Shown piece by piece: positions 12,001 to 21,822 of a stretch of 64,000 nt of DNA; positions within the stretch are counted from its first letter, which is position 1; every line of letters starts with the position of its first letter. The notes below the pieces were generated by a model. The model was not told where the DNA came from, did not search any database, and saw only the letters and a list, made by a program, of their open reading frames with translations. Origin of the DNA: Eudorina sp. 2006-703-Eu-15 (lineage: Eukaryota; Chlorophyta; Chlorophyceae; Chlamydomonadales; Volvocaceae). The position numbers and the translations under genes are program-made. The stretch is from contig BDSI01000201.1 of assembly GCA_003117195.1 (NCBI GenBank), forward strand, positions 57,575-121,574, in the 5' to 3' direction.

Positions 12001-12142
12001 CGTCAAAGTTTGGGTCCGGCTTCAAATAGACTTGGTATGCGGGGTAGTCTTCGTCGGATGACGACAGCTCCCGGGGAGCCCTGCCGTGAGACAGTTTGCG
12101 GCCATCTCGTATCCATGCCTGATCAAATGTGAGAGGCCGCAT
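9059..12142 (-). CDS. Single-exon 1027-residue low-complexity protein, unknown function
   Basis: A continuous minus-strand frame of 1027 codons runs from ATG at 12142 to TGA at 9061-9059. I do not recognise the family. The N-terminal 120 residues are the most protein-like: RPLTFDQAWIRDGRKLSHGR, then an acidic SSSDEDYP motif, a tyrosine-rich segment, and a basic stretch before KDMQSHAKQKGNLVTFAKER. The rest is Ser/Arg/Ala/Gly/Pro-rich and predicted to be disordered. It has polyglycine, an SSDGSSSDGSSSD repeat, a Glu run, many R-S and S-P dipeptides, and a C-terminus RKYTSAVADL...RRVLSF. There is no signal peptide, membrane span or zinc motif. Overlapping frames on both strands here are high-GC shadows. 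The length and distinct N-terminus argue for a real gene, perhaps a phosphorylated scaffold or nucleic-acid-binding protein, but that is inference. A small upstream exon cannot be excluded. Confidence 0.65.
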   Translation of the reverse strand: MRPLTFDQAWIRDGRKLSHGRAPRELSSSDEDYPAYQVYLKPDPNFDGQRVARRRPFADDDVNPPRRASTRAALKDMQSHAKQKGNLVTFAKERQSAVDAMLVDLSPRHVLSTNKSGRTLSNAQPSTSAAAASTFGSSRHAAATISQASSWSSDDSDSDSHLHSFRNARPPVSATVATTTISGACPRTHARRYDDSPTAVCTCGACSSRTERHVTSTSTSTRARSGGPCTAPDAATASRSSTARATATPASAADDNCRELLRALLTQMEGAGNLRRSAGKPAVPRGLSVKAGAGSATEEEEEEVGPESPRAAAPWYSYLAGKAVGASVGGRSCSGSNLGRRGGTNAGSGGGGGGGGGSAGDVLSRYMAAAVPGTARSRGAPRTAASAVGATRRRTSSSSSDGSSSDGSSSDRSGGGARRAVQRRGKEMAGDAVRGPGAANAVERRRPSAPPPPPPQVPPSPRHGGRRATELHRYPRSTSATSGGEEATDDSDVAAEEEVAQMLGSRYPHNARRGGPGPGPGQEVDPQGLLALVRTSAKQRARAAVLGDGGGGGGGIGGDSDSRTGWDPRRSVLLAAAAADGVDPGASFTSWVTGSGAVRQSTTPRSGSALGLRGRSRDRPRTGGGLAAAAGPGGGAPQSPMMISWAAVPSPAPASPPLWRRYSTPGGGEGGGGSRVATAALGGGLWRQAAALVQGDTARQRSRSVAGDRLRSSPMSDSSEESFAYRIAAAVTTARGAARSRVGVGTSASTRELLSPPRSIGSVTSRPLPPAASAARAAGPRGGEAAELDLSPLRSRSASNRLSPTSSAAARTPPSRPAAAVAGAASPRAPSSVASGQKAQNWFLTDVLRTPVGSHVGEGTTRGSVTRAGGGAAHSPRGGRSPAEGLSSPYTGSAWAQSPSQKLSLSRVWGPAVQRSSYDGGRDRSPSSRSQLSASPLSVASDDAIWRSPQQPTPPTRLVALAAALPRKSAGEVSPAAAAPEAAHRAPLGADWRTEAGRSPPLRKYTSAVADLVPRASGATTRRVLSF

Positions 12143-14306
12143 CTGCTGTGGGTTGCAAAAGGAAGGGGGAGAACCAACCGTAGTCGGAGGGGGGCTAAGA
12201 TGACGCGCTCCCAGTTATAAGTTTTTCAATGCAATTGATGCATAATACTTGTCATCGAAATTTTGAACAATTCAATTTGCAATTGGGGGATGTGGACAAT
12301 AGACATGGTTTCCCCCTCTCAGGTAGGAGTGCGGAGGTTCCGTGCATGACCCAATTCATTCATCATATGTTGCTTACCAAATAAAGTGTTGAATGAATCC
12401 TGCGCTCCCTTTAATTGCACGATACGGCGACGGTTACCAACGGGAAGTTATTGCCATCAAGTCTCTCATCACTGTAAAGCGATGGTTTCGACAAATTTAA
12501 AATGTGCACATCAGTTTCATTAAGGTAAATATAAATGCAAATGCAAAACTTCTATGGATGCTTCAAACAACATTTCCGTACAAGCAGCACCCCATCGACG
12601 ACGAATTACGTTCCTTGACAATGGCATGAAAAATCTATATGACAGGCCTTAATCACTGTATACGGCGCTTATAAGGTTTTAGGTCGAGTGAGAACTGACA
12701 ACTCCTAACGCCCAAAGAAACCCTTCCCAAAACAGACTTGCAAGGTAGAGCCGGTTGCTCAGTTCCTCGTAGTTGAGGGAAGGAATGAACGGTTCAACGC
12801 CACAGAGGGCTTCTCGTGGCAGCTGCCGCCTCTTGCCTGGAATGTCGCGTTCTACATGGAACGCCTGCGGAGCCGTACTCATCGCAGGGCTGCGCACCCT
12901 TCTCACCCCGGGCTGGTTTAGACTGGGCTAGGTGATATGGGTGGAGAAGCACCGGGCCTGGTCGGCCGGATAACACACCATCGATTGGGAGTTCTCGGAG
13001 CCCGAGTGGCGGCGCTAGTGCGGGCTGGACAGACTGGTTAGAAAGCCGTTACAGGTGGGCCCAGGCCCCCACCGGGGCGCCCCAATGGACCCAGGTAGAT
13101 TTGAAGGAGCCTCAAACCCACAGCACCCACCAAGGACTGCGCGCACATCTACCGTGTTACCTATTGGACGGCCCCCTCTTAACCGTGGGAGTAGTTTGGC
13201 CGCTCTTCCAGATCAAGGGGCCTCCAGATGCTGTAAGACGGGCAACGCCCGCCTGTCAAACGTCAATCATTGGCCCCAAGGTAGCCACGAGGGGGACCGT
13301 GTCAGTAACGCCTACTGGCGATCTGGGTTCACTACCTACCGTGGTGATGTCGGTCGGGGCAATGTGGCGGCGTAAACGCTTGGACGACCCGTTGACCCCG
13401 GTGAGGGAAAGCCTACCCAGAGCATCAGAGTATGCGTGTGTCACGTGACTGCATACGCAGATACTACGGCCGTCACCGATGGAAACTGGGGGTCGGAGGT
13501 CACCTAAGTCGTTAATGACCCACCCAGCAACTGCAAGCCCTGTCCGCAGGCTAGGTACCTTATTGTTGGAGCATATGGTATAACCTACTGTGCCCTCCAT
13601 AGCAAGCGCCTTGCCACGGCACGGCTCGATGACGCGCTGGCGCTGGGTCGGGCAGCTGCTGATTGCTCCTGGAAGCGGTGAAGCCCCGTCCTTCGTCCGG
13701 TAACGGCCTCTTATTGCATGGTGGCGAGGACAACGTGCATATCTTCCTGCGGCTGTGTAGCCATGTCGGTTGCACGCTATCGTCGTGCCAACTGACACTT
13801 TGCAACCGACACAACGGTTGCTCTCCGACGCAGCATGTCTTGCGCACTTGCGCTTTTGAGGAGGCGATTCCTCAGCGGTATTTATTCTTTCCTAGGTGTG
13901 ACATTTAGTCTTGAGGATATGGCCAGTAGCTGCTGGAATGGCATAACACTGGTTGTTTGAGCGTCCTTTGAAGCATGCATGCGAACATATTCTGCGGTCC
14001 CTCTAAGGCGCCACAATTATCTTTATCTTTGCAATTTGCTTAACGGTAGGCCTGTAAACCAGGCCCATGGGTGGAAGTCCAGCCAGTCCTTCTATCTGAG
14101 CTTTGCGGGGTTGCCCGCACGTTTGCAAATGGAATCCAAGTGATTACAAAATTATACCTGCATTTACGTGGCAGCCGATGGCTTCAGCAGGTGCTGGTGC
14201 AGGTGTGTGCCATGGCTTGTGGCAGTAGTAGCCACCGACATCTCTCTGTGGGGTCCACTGTATCATTCATTCCCTCATCCATATATCTCCAAGCACTACG
14301 ACATAG
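12143..14306. other. Gene-poor, lower-GC interval
   Basis: This is the space upstream of the minus-strand gene and before the first supported LRR exon. At 12200-12700 it is noticeably AT-richer. At 12900-13900 the base composition is intermediate and modest open frames occur on both strands at once (largest 180 codons, 13256-13798, minus). None shows a recognisable motif. The 5' end of the LRR/RING gene, which I could not fix, probably lies in the last few hundred bases. Confidence 0.5.
12213..12219 (-). promoter_or_regulatory. TATA-like element upstream of the 1027-residue gene
   Basis: The minus strand reads TATAACT about 70-75 nt upstream of the ATG at 12142. The position suits a TATA box with a short 5' UTR. 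The match is imperfect and unsupported by other evidence. Confidence 0.3.
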
Positions 14307-16410
14307 AACAACAGCTCGCGCGCATCGCTTCCTCTCCGGCCGAACCTCCGTGGTCGTCCACCGTGCTTCTCAGGTCGCGGGCCGGCGCTGGGCTCACCTC
14401 GCAGCGGCCCCTCCACCAGCGGCTCCTTCTGGCCCAGCCCCAGCAGCCCCAGCGCCATCACCAGCCCCAACCGCGACCGCAACCCCTGTTTCGACCCCTC
14501 CTATGAGGCGAACGACGAGGACTTGGACGAGTACGGCGCCCGGATCATGTCCCCCCGGGTCCTCCACCAGCTGTGCCGTACACGGGGCCACTACCTCACC
14601 CCCGCCTGCAACACCATCCTCTACCTGCAGGACCTCAAGTTCAGGCGCATAGAGAACCTGCAGGCAGGGCCGAGGGGGGGAGGAGGAAGCGCTCGTGCCC
14701 GTGTGGGGTTGGGCTGGCGGGTAGGGCTGAGCTGGGAGGCCCTGCTGGGCGTATGCCAGCGACTGACCGGCCCAGGCCTCGGAGGGAAGGGCCAGGCTCA
14801 GCAGGGTGACACCAGCTTGTGGCCGGGACCTCGGAGGCACCCTGCTCGGCTCCACTCCGCAGTCGGCTCCGCCGGGCTGCCTGCCTTCCCTGCCCACTTC
14901 CCTGCCCACTTCCCTGCCCATGTCCCTGCCCACTTCCCTGCCCACTTCCCTGCCCACTTCCCTGCCCACGTCCCTGCCCTCCCCGTCCCCCGCCGCCCTC
15001 TCCTCCCGTCCCCTGCTCAGGATTTCGTGTCCTGCCGGGTGCTGCACCTGTCCAGCAACTGCCTCACCCGGATCGAGGGGCTCGACGGCATGAAGGGGCT
15101 GCAGGTGCGGCGGGTGTGTAGGTGTGTTTGTGTAGGGGGAGAGGAGGGGGAGGAGTTAAAAGAGAAAAATGAGACTCAGGGAGGGGCAGGGGCGCTGGGG
15201 CGCCCGGTGGCAACGTGTGTTGGAGGATTTGACAGCAGGCTTACCTGATTCGGGCCAGAAGCGGAAAAGCTCACAACGAGTGGCGACATGTCATGTCCGC
15301 CTCGGCTGCGCGCCCGGGTGTGTGCCTGCCCCTGTGCAGGCGCTGTACCTGCAGACCAACGACCTGCGCTCCCTGGAGGGCCTGGCGGGGCTGTCGGCGC
15401 TGCACACGCTGCACCTCTCCAACAACCCGCTGGGCAGCCTAGCGGGACTGCCGCCCTCACCCGCGCTGAGGACCCTGCACGCCGCCAACACGGGTGCGGG
15501 TCTAGACTCTAGAGGGGAGACCCGCGCCGACCCGCCCGGATGCGGCACACTTGGCCAGGAAACCGGACATGTGCTCCACCAGAGGGAGGCGGGGGAAGTG
15601 TACTCTCGCCAGAGGGAGGCCCGGGGAAAGCAAGCGGCGTACCCAAGACGTCCGCGCCACCACCGGCGGGCGATGCCGATCGGGACCTATAGCCAGTAAA
15701 GGGAGGAGCTAGCTACGGTGCCCGGGCACAACACGGAGCCGACCCGCGCGTGCGTGTTTACCTACGTGGTGGTGGTGGTGGTGGTGGTGGTGGTGGGTGC
15801 CGGCAGGGGGCCACGGCACCCGCACGCCAGGCGGGCACCCCCCTGACTGCTGTCCTCCTGGGGTCGCGCTTCAGGGGAACCACGGAGGGGGTGGATGGAA
15901 GGCGCGGCAGACGCAAAGGGGGGAGGTAAGAGAGGTTGCTATCCCCCCATTACCCTCCCTCACACCGCCACCCAGTGCTATCATACATCGCCCCACCCTG
16001 CCTGCGGGATTGCCCGCCCGCCCACCGCTTCCGACGCCCGCCCCTGCCCCCCAGGCCTCACCTCCTCCGCCAGCCTGGCGGGGCTGTCCGATCGGTGCCC
16101 CTCCCTGGAGGTGCTGGACCTGTCCGCCAACCCGGGTCTGGGGGGCCGCGATGTGGTGGACCTGCTGTGTGGCCTCGGGGGGCTGAGGGTGCTGTACGTC
16201 ATGAACACGGGGCTGCAGAGGGTGAGTCAGGGCTGGGGCGGGAGCGGGAAGGGAAAAGGGGGAAAGGGGGAGGGGGGTGAGCGGGGCGCTGGGGTGAGGG
16301 GCCGCTGGGGTGCCGGGCCGCTGGGGTGATGGGAGATATGGGTTGGGGTGGTTGCGGAGGCGAGGGGTTGTTGCGTGTGTGTTTGGGGAGCGGACCCGGG
16401 ATAGTGCGGG

Positions 16411-16461
<51 letters not shown>

Positions 16462-19400
16462 GTGTGTGTGTGTGTGTGTGTGTTTGTGTTTGTGTGGTCC
16501 AAGGATTCGGCTGCATGCGTCTTTCCAGGCGGCCGGCTCCACCTGCTTGGCCGCTACTCGGACCCCTTCTGTCCGACCTGGTGGCGCCCTTTCGTCTCCC
16601 AGCTCCCTACCTGATCCTTAATCGCTGGACGTGCGTACTGCGGTGGTTTTTAGCTAGCCTCTCACCGGCCGTTGGGCCCCACCCGGGTGCAGATCCCCAA
16701 TCTCCGGCGCATCTTGGTTTCGGCGCTACGACAGCTGTCGTACCTGGACAACGCCCCGGTGGACGAGTGTGACCGACGGGGCTGCGAGGCCTGGATGCTG
16801 GGGGGTGGGTGGGGGGCTGGGAGGGGTGGGGGTGGGTGGGGGGGACTGGAGGGGCGGAGCCGCGTGGGGCCGGGCAGGCGCAGCGGGAGATGGAGGACGG
16901 GGTCTGTCGTGTGTGTAGGTTGGCCCTGTGCGGTTGGCCCCGTGAGGGGGGGTCCCTTCTTGGTACCCCTCGTTGGCAGGTGGGGAGCGGGGGGAGGGGG
17001 GCCAGGCTCTTGCGGGCGAGCGGGCGTGGGGCCCCCAGCGGCAGATGCAGCGCCCTGTCGCGATGCGTACACGCCCAAGAGTGCAAACCTGTATGTGCGT
17101 GTTTGATGATCTCAAACCTTGTGTGTGCGTGTTTGATAATCTCAAACTTTGTGTGTGCGTGTGTGCGCGTGCGCGTGCGTTTGTGTGTTCAGCGAGGAAC
17201 AGCCCTGGCCCATGATAGTCGCCAGCTGATCTGTTTGTGTGTGTATGTGCGCCGTACATCGCCCCCGCTCCGCCCGCCCTGGCATCCCGGCCTCCCCTCG
17301 CCCATCCTCCCCCCGTCTGATCTCGCCCCTGGCGTGCACCGCTCGCTCCTGCGCCCTACTCCTGCAGGGGTGGCCGCAGAGAAGGCTGCCCGGCTGGCCT
17401 ACCGGGCTGAGCGGCGGCTGGCTCAGAAGCGCTGCACCGTCACCTTCGCAGTGGAGCGGGCCCGGCGGAGGGCCCTGAGGGAGATGCAGCTGGCGGGTGG
17501 GTCAGCCGGGGGATGGGGCTGGTTCATGCATGGCGGGAGAAAATGGGATTGGGTCAGGGATTTCTCCAGGAGGGGCTTTGCAAACCGCGGTCACGGCATG
17601 GCACGACATGGCGGCCCAGCGGTACGTACCTGCGGGACGAGGCCGCGCAGGAGGCGACCTCCGGGGTCCGGGTTTGACCGCCGGGCCGCACCAGCAGCAG
17701 CAGTCACCAGCAGCCGTCCGTCACCGCTTGCAGCGACGCTCCGATGTAAACAGCAAGTGGAATCCCTGCAGCCCCAAGGGGGGGAAACTCCGCTTGACAG
17801 TGCGCCGACGTGGTTGTGTTTTTGCGTTACGTTTCGTGCCCCGTGCCGTACAGGTAACGATTCGGCCGCCCTGGAGCTGATCCTGGAGGACACCGAGGAC
17901 ATCGTACAGCGCCGCCTGGCGCCCACCGCCGCCGCCTTGATGGGTGCGGCGGTGGAGCTGCTCCCCGGTGCAGGGCCAGGGGCGGGGGCGGGGTCCCTCC
18001 CTGGCCTGCCCGCCCCCACCCTGCGCCCCGACCAGGTGGACCTGCTGCCCCTGGCCCGCTACACCGCCTCGGTGGCCAAGGCGGCGCTGAGGCACGAGGG
18101 GGAGGCGGAGGCGACGGAGGCGGAAGCGACGGAGGCGGAAGCGACGGAGGCGGAGACGGAGGTGGAAGCGGCGGAGGCGGGGCTAAGGCGTGATGCGGAG
18201 GTGGACGAGGAGACAGGCGAGGCGGAGGTTGAGGCAGAGACGGAGGCGGCGCTGAGGGAACTGACGGAGGCGCCGCGGATCGCGGCAGCAGCAGCGACGG
18301 AGGAGTCCGAGGTGGCGGCCCAGGTGGCGGAGGAGGCGCCTGGGGCGGCGGCTGCGGCGCGTGGGCCTGCGGGGCTGCCAAGGGAGGCGGGCCCCCTCCT
18401 GGAGCAGTCCGCGGGGGCTCAGCGGTCAGAGGAGTCCGTGGGTGTCCTCCGCGGGGCGAGTACGACAGGGCCGCCAGGGACCGGGGAAGACGAGGGAAGC
18501 GGAAACCAATCCCAGGAGCTGGACCCTGCAGCCGCCGGCCCGGGCCCTTCACGTCCCGGCCGGGGAGGAGGCGCTGAGGCAGATGGCTGCAGTGCTGGGG
18601 GTGCAGCGGTGGGGCCAGGGAAAAGGGAAAAAGAGGAGGAGGAGGAGGAGGAGGAGGAGGGGCGGGGGAAAGAAGAGGAGGGGCCGGGGAATTCCGGAGC
18701 GACGCGCCCGCCCGCTGCTGTTGCCGGTGCTCCAGCGCCCGGGGCCGCAGTGGCTGACCAAGGGGATTCAGGTGCGGCCGGCGGCGGCGGGGGCACCGAC
18801 CCAGCGCCTGCCCACGGGGACAGTGGAGCCCCGTGCTGCTGTGACGATGCCGATGACGTCGGTGGCGGTGCTGTCCCCAGCGGCAGCACGCAGCTGGGGG
18901 AAGTGGATGGCGTTCAGGCGGCGGCGACCACCTCCGCAGTCAGCGATGGCGGCGCCGTCGCCGCCACCTTCGCAGCGGAGCCCGCGGCGGCGGCTGCGGA
19001 GGGCGCAGCGGCACCCACGGTGGCGACGGCCGCGGCAGTGGGGCCTGCGGCGGCTGGGGAAGGTCCGGGGCCGGGGCCAGCTGCTGCTGTTGCTCCTGCG
19101 GCGGCGGCCCAGCGACCCATGGTTCAGTGGCACGTGACGGGGCTGTCCGAGTGTGTGGTGTGCAGCGAGGCGTTCTCGGAGGAGCAGCTGGTGGCGCTGC
19201 TGCCCTGCCACCACTTCTTCCATGACAGGTGGGGCGGCTGGACGGGGAGGGAGGGAGCGAGGGAGGGCCCCGACAGCAGGCCACACATGCGCACCTGTGC
19301 CCCACACGTGCACTCGCCCACACACGTACACGTACACCCTGTGGCGGGAACGTGTCCCCGTGTAACTTGGGTCGCGTATTGACTCCTGTGCCACGCATCG

Positions 19401-20980
19401 GTTCCCCAATCCTTACCCTAGGGGGGGATCCTTGGCTGGACGCCCACGCCCAAGTGCCACCACACCCACACCCACACCCACACCCACACCCACACCCACC
19501 CGCGGACACCCATGCACACGCAAGCGCACAGCGGAGATTAGGGGCAGCCTTGTTTTGGATTTGTAGCATGTGTCGGCTGTCAGATCACATCGCACTGCTG
19601 GGCACGTGTTTGAGCAGGTGTTCCTTCCGGGGCCGGCCTGGCAGCTGAATTCGTTGGCCGGGCATCCGTCACAGACGAGCCAGCCTGCTGTGGGTCCGCC
19701 GGTGGTCGCTCCCCACCGTCGCTCCTCCCTCCCTCTCACCGTCGCGCAATGGGGGGGCCCCTGCCCCTGCCCCCAACCCCCGCAGGTGCATCCGGCGGTG
19801 GCTGCTGGGCTTTAGCAACTCCTGCCCAATGTGTCGGGCCCCAGTCCGAGTGGGACAGAATAACGCACAGACCCAGAACCAGCCCCAGAACCAGGGGCAG
19901 GGCCAGGAGCAGCCCCAGCCCCAGGGACCCACACGAACAGCACAGTCAGCAGAGCGGCAGCCGCCGACGATGGCGGCCGAGGCCAGCGATGCGTCAGCGG
20001 TGGTGGCCGTCCCTGGAGCGGCCCACACGACCGCACAGACGCGCGTTGGGGCCGGGGCCGGGGGCGAACCCAACGCGGCAGCAGCTGACCGGCAAGTCAT
20101 GCAGGAGCCGTCAGTGGCAGATGCATGCACCGCTGCCCCGGGGACCGGGGGGGAAACGACACCGGGTGAGGCTCCAGGGAAAGACAATGGGCAAGACAGC
20201 AGTCATTCAACCGTCGAGACTGGGGCCGGAGTCGGTTGTGGGCCACAGGTGGAGGCTCGTGGCGGTGTCGCGTTTGCGGATGCGGTGACGGAGGGGCCGG
20301 CTGGCACTTCGGAGGAGCCGGTTAGCGTCGGTGTGCTCAGGGGTGACGACTCTGCCGTTGGGAATGAAGAGAAGGAGGAGGAGGAGGAGGAGGAGGAGGT
20401 GGAGGAGGCGACGTGCCGGGGAGCCGCGCGCGGCAGGGCAGTCGCACCCGGAAGCGCGAGTGGGCGGCAAGGCTCGGGCTGCTCGGCAGCAGAACCCGAA
20501 GCGGTGCTGCGGCCGGCAGGGGGACCGCCGTCTTCCCAGCTCTGTTCGCCAAGGAAGCCTTTGACCGGCGACGCCAACAGCTGGGAGGGCGGTCGCAGCC
20601 GCGGCCACGCGTGGCCAAGTCCGGCCAGGGCGCCGGGCCTTTCGGTTGACGTGCCCATCAGCCAGGGAGGGGACAAGCAGCCTGGCTCGCCCCCCGCGTT
20701 ACGGCCCTCGGGCTGCTCGGCTGCCCAGTCGGGGGCGACTGGGCTGCTGCTGCTGCCGGCCGACGTGCACGATGCGTCACGTGGCACCGGGGTGGGCAAC
20801 GGCAACGGCAATGGCAATGGCAGTAGCGGAGCAGACGGTGGTACGGGTGGTTGGGGTTTCATGTCGCGCTACAGCTACCGCGCTCCACTGCCAGTACCCC
20901 GGGGGAATGTAGACGAGTACGAGGAGGGGTGCTGGGAGCTGCCGGGTGAGACGAGGGTGTCGGAGGTACCGTACCTGTGA
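14307..20980 (+). CDS. DNAAF1/LRRC50-type leucine-rich repeat protein with C-terminal RING-H2 finger
   Basis: Phased exons are: up to 14663 (open from 14307, true start not found), 15021-15104, 15340-15493, 16055-16221, 16693-16804, 17368-17496, 17854-19228 and 19786-20980 (TGA). Exon 1 has the DNAAF1 entry motif HYLTPACNTILYL...FRRIENLQ. Exons 2-4 hold LRRs (VLHLSSNCLTRIEGLDGM; LYLQTNDLRSLEGLAGL; LEVLDLSANPGL). Exon 5 gives the LRR cap IPNLRRILVSALRQLSYLD...CEAWMLG, and exon 6 VAAEKAARLAYRAERR, both as in DNAAF1, the cytosolic dynein-arm assembly factor. Exon 7 is long, acidic and Ala/Glu-rich and runs without a stop into CVVC...LPCHHFFHDR. Exon 8 completes CIRRWL...CPMC. The resulting C3H2C3 order (Cys-x2-Cys, Cys-x-His-x2-His-x2-Cys, Cys-x2-Cys) is a typical RING-H2 E3 ligase finger. 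The tail is Gln/Asn-rich, then acidic. The first intron seems to use a GC donor. It could be a paralogue rather than the dynein factor itself. Confidence 0.8.
14885..14976. repeat. 12-bp minisatellite (CACTTCCCTGCC)n in LRR gene intron 1
   Basis: About eight copies of a 12-bp unit, with CATG and CACG variants, sit in the intron between LRR exons 1 and 2. They remain in frame without a stop, which makes the intron look coding. Confidence 0.9.
15766..15796. repeat. (GGT)n microsatellite
   Basis: Trinucleotide run inside the intron 15494-16054 of the LRR/RING gene. Confidence 0.95.
16410..16497. repeat. (GTCT)n followed by (GT)n compound microsatellite
   Basis: About twelve GTCT units pass directly into a GT run, within the intron 16222-16692 of the LRR/RING gene. 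Confidence 0.95.
19460..19500. repeat. (CCCACA)n microsatellite
   Basis: Hexanucleotide run in the last intron of the LRR/RING gene, between the two exons that together encode the RING finger. Confidence 0.9.
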
Positions 20981-21822
20981 TCAGGTGCTGTCGATCGTCT
21001 GTGTCCTAGAGGGCAACGGGGATGTCTGATGTCGCCCTGGACGTCGTGGTTACAAGGCGAGTTGGCTCGCAGCCATGTTCGTCAGTTCAAGTCTTTCAGG
21101 AGTTGTACTATCATAGACCTTGATGTCATTTATATAATTTCGCCTGGAGCGAGGCGATGCGCAGCAGTGCGCCTTTCGTAACGTTTCTGTTAATCCTTCC
21201 GGTTTGTTTCTCTGTAATTCTATTGGGTTTTCCGCTTTACATGGCCTTGTACGTTGGTCAGTGAACTGTGGAAAGCCCCCGCCATCGAGTTGACTAACGA
21301 ACTAGATGTGGGGCAGCCTGTGAAAGCGTTTCACTCAACCATACTCTTTCCCATCGAAGCATATGCGATGACTATTAGCTTCATCCGTGTCTGGAACACA
21401 CAGTAAAATGGGAATATTAAATCGGCCTGGACCGTTTGTGGTTGCTTTCCGTTGCTTTGTAAATGACAAGATTTCTGTATCGCCAGTGCATATCCTTCAA
21501 CGATTTTGCGCGTAGACATTAAAGAGGCATAATCTCATGCGAAAATTACATCAATTAGTGTGAGGTTTGGGAAGTGGCTAACCGAGCGTAAGGTGTTATG
21601 CCTGTCCGGAATGTTTACGCATCGTGCAGGAATCATATAGTGTTATTGCCGGCGTTCTTCTTGAACAATACATCAAAGTATTTTTTGTAATTTTGTACCT
21701 CCCTTGCTGGGCATTGAGCTACATTGATTCAGACGTCGTGACGAACGCACCCTTGTTGCCACACAACAGTCTTCCTAGGCGCTCAGCGCCTGGGCGCTTG
21801 ACATCATAGCCAAATCCTTAAA
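20981..21822. other. 3' UTR of LRR/RING gene and upstream region of ABC transporter gene
   Basis: This 842-nt space is AT-richer than its surroundings. TGTAA at 21213-21217 is a good poly(A) signal for the LRR/RING gene. Further TGTAA copies lie near 21457 and 21684. The remaining part should hold the ABC gene promoter, but no clear TATA box is visible. No coding potential is seen. Confidence 0.6.
21213..21217 (+). terminator. TGTAA poly(A) signal, LRR/RING gene
   Basis: TGTAA, the usual volvocine polyadenylation signal, lies about 235 nt after the TGA at 20980. Confidence 0.5.

Noticed and set aside
13256..13798. Minus-strand open frame of 180 codons
   Set aside because: No recognisable motif, and overlapping frames are open on the other strand. 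Kept only as a composition anomaly.
14885..14976. CRISPR-like array
   Set aside because: Units are 12 bp and contiguous without unique spacers; a eukaryotic intron minisatellite. The same applies to 28779-28870 and 48270-48323.
14664..15020. Reading the stretch between LRR exons 1 and 2 as coding, because it is open
   Set aside because: It contains a (CPLP/FPAH-like) translated minisatellite in the middle of an LRR domain. The 3' AG and the LRR register fit an intron.
16809..17367. N-terminal extension of the long exon-7 frame into upstream sequence
   Set aside because: The frame is open by chance through intron DNA with TGTG-rich repeats. Exon 6 starts at 17368 after a clear pyrimidine tract and AG.
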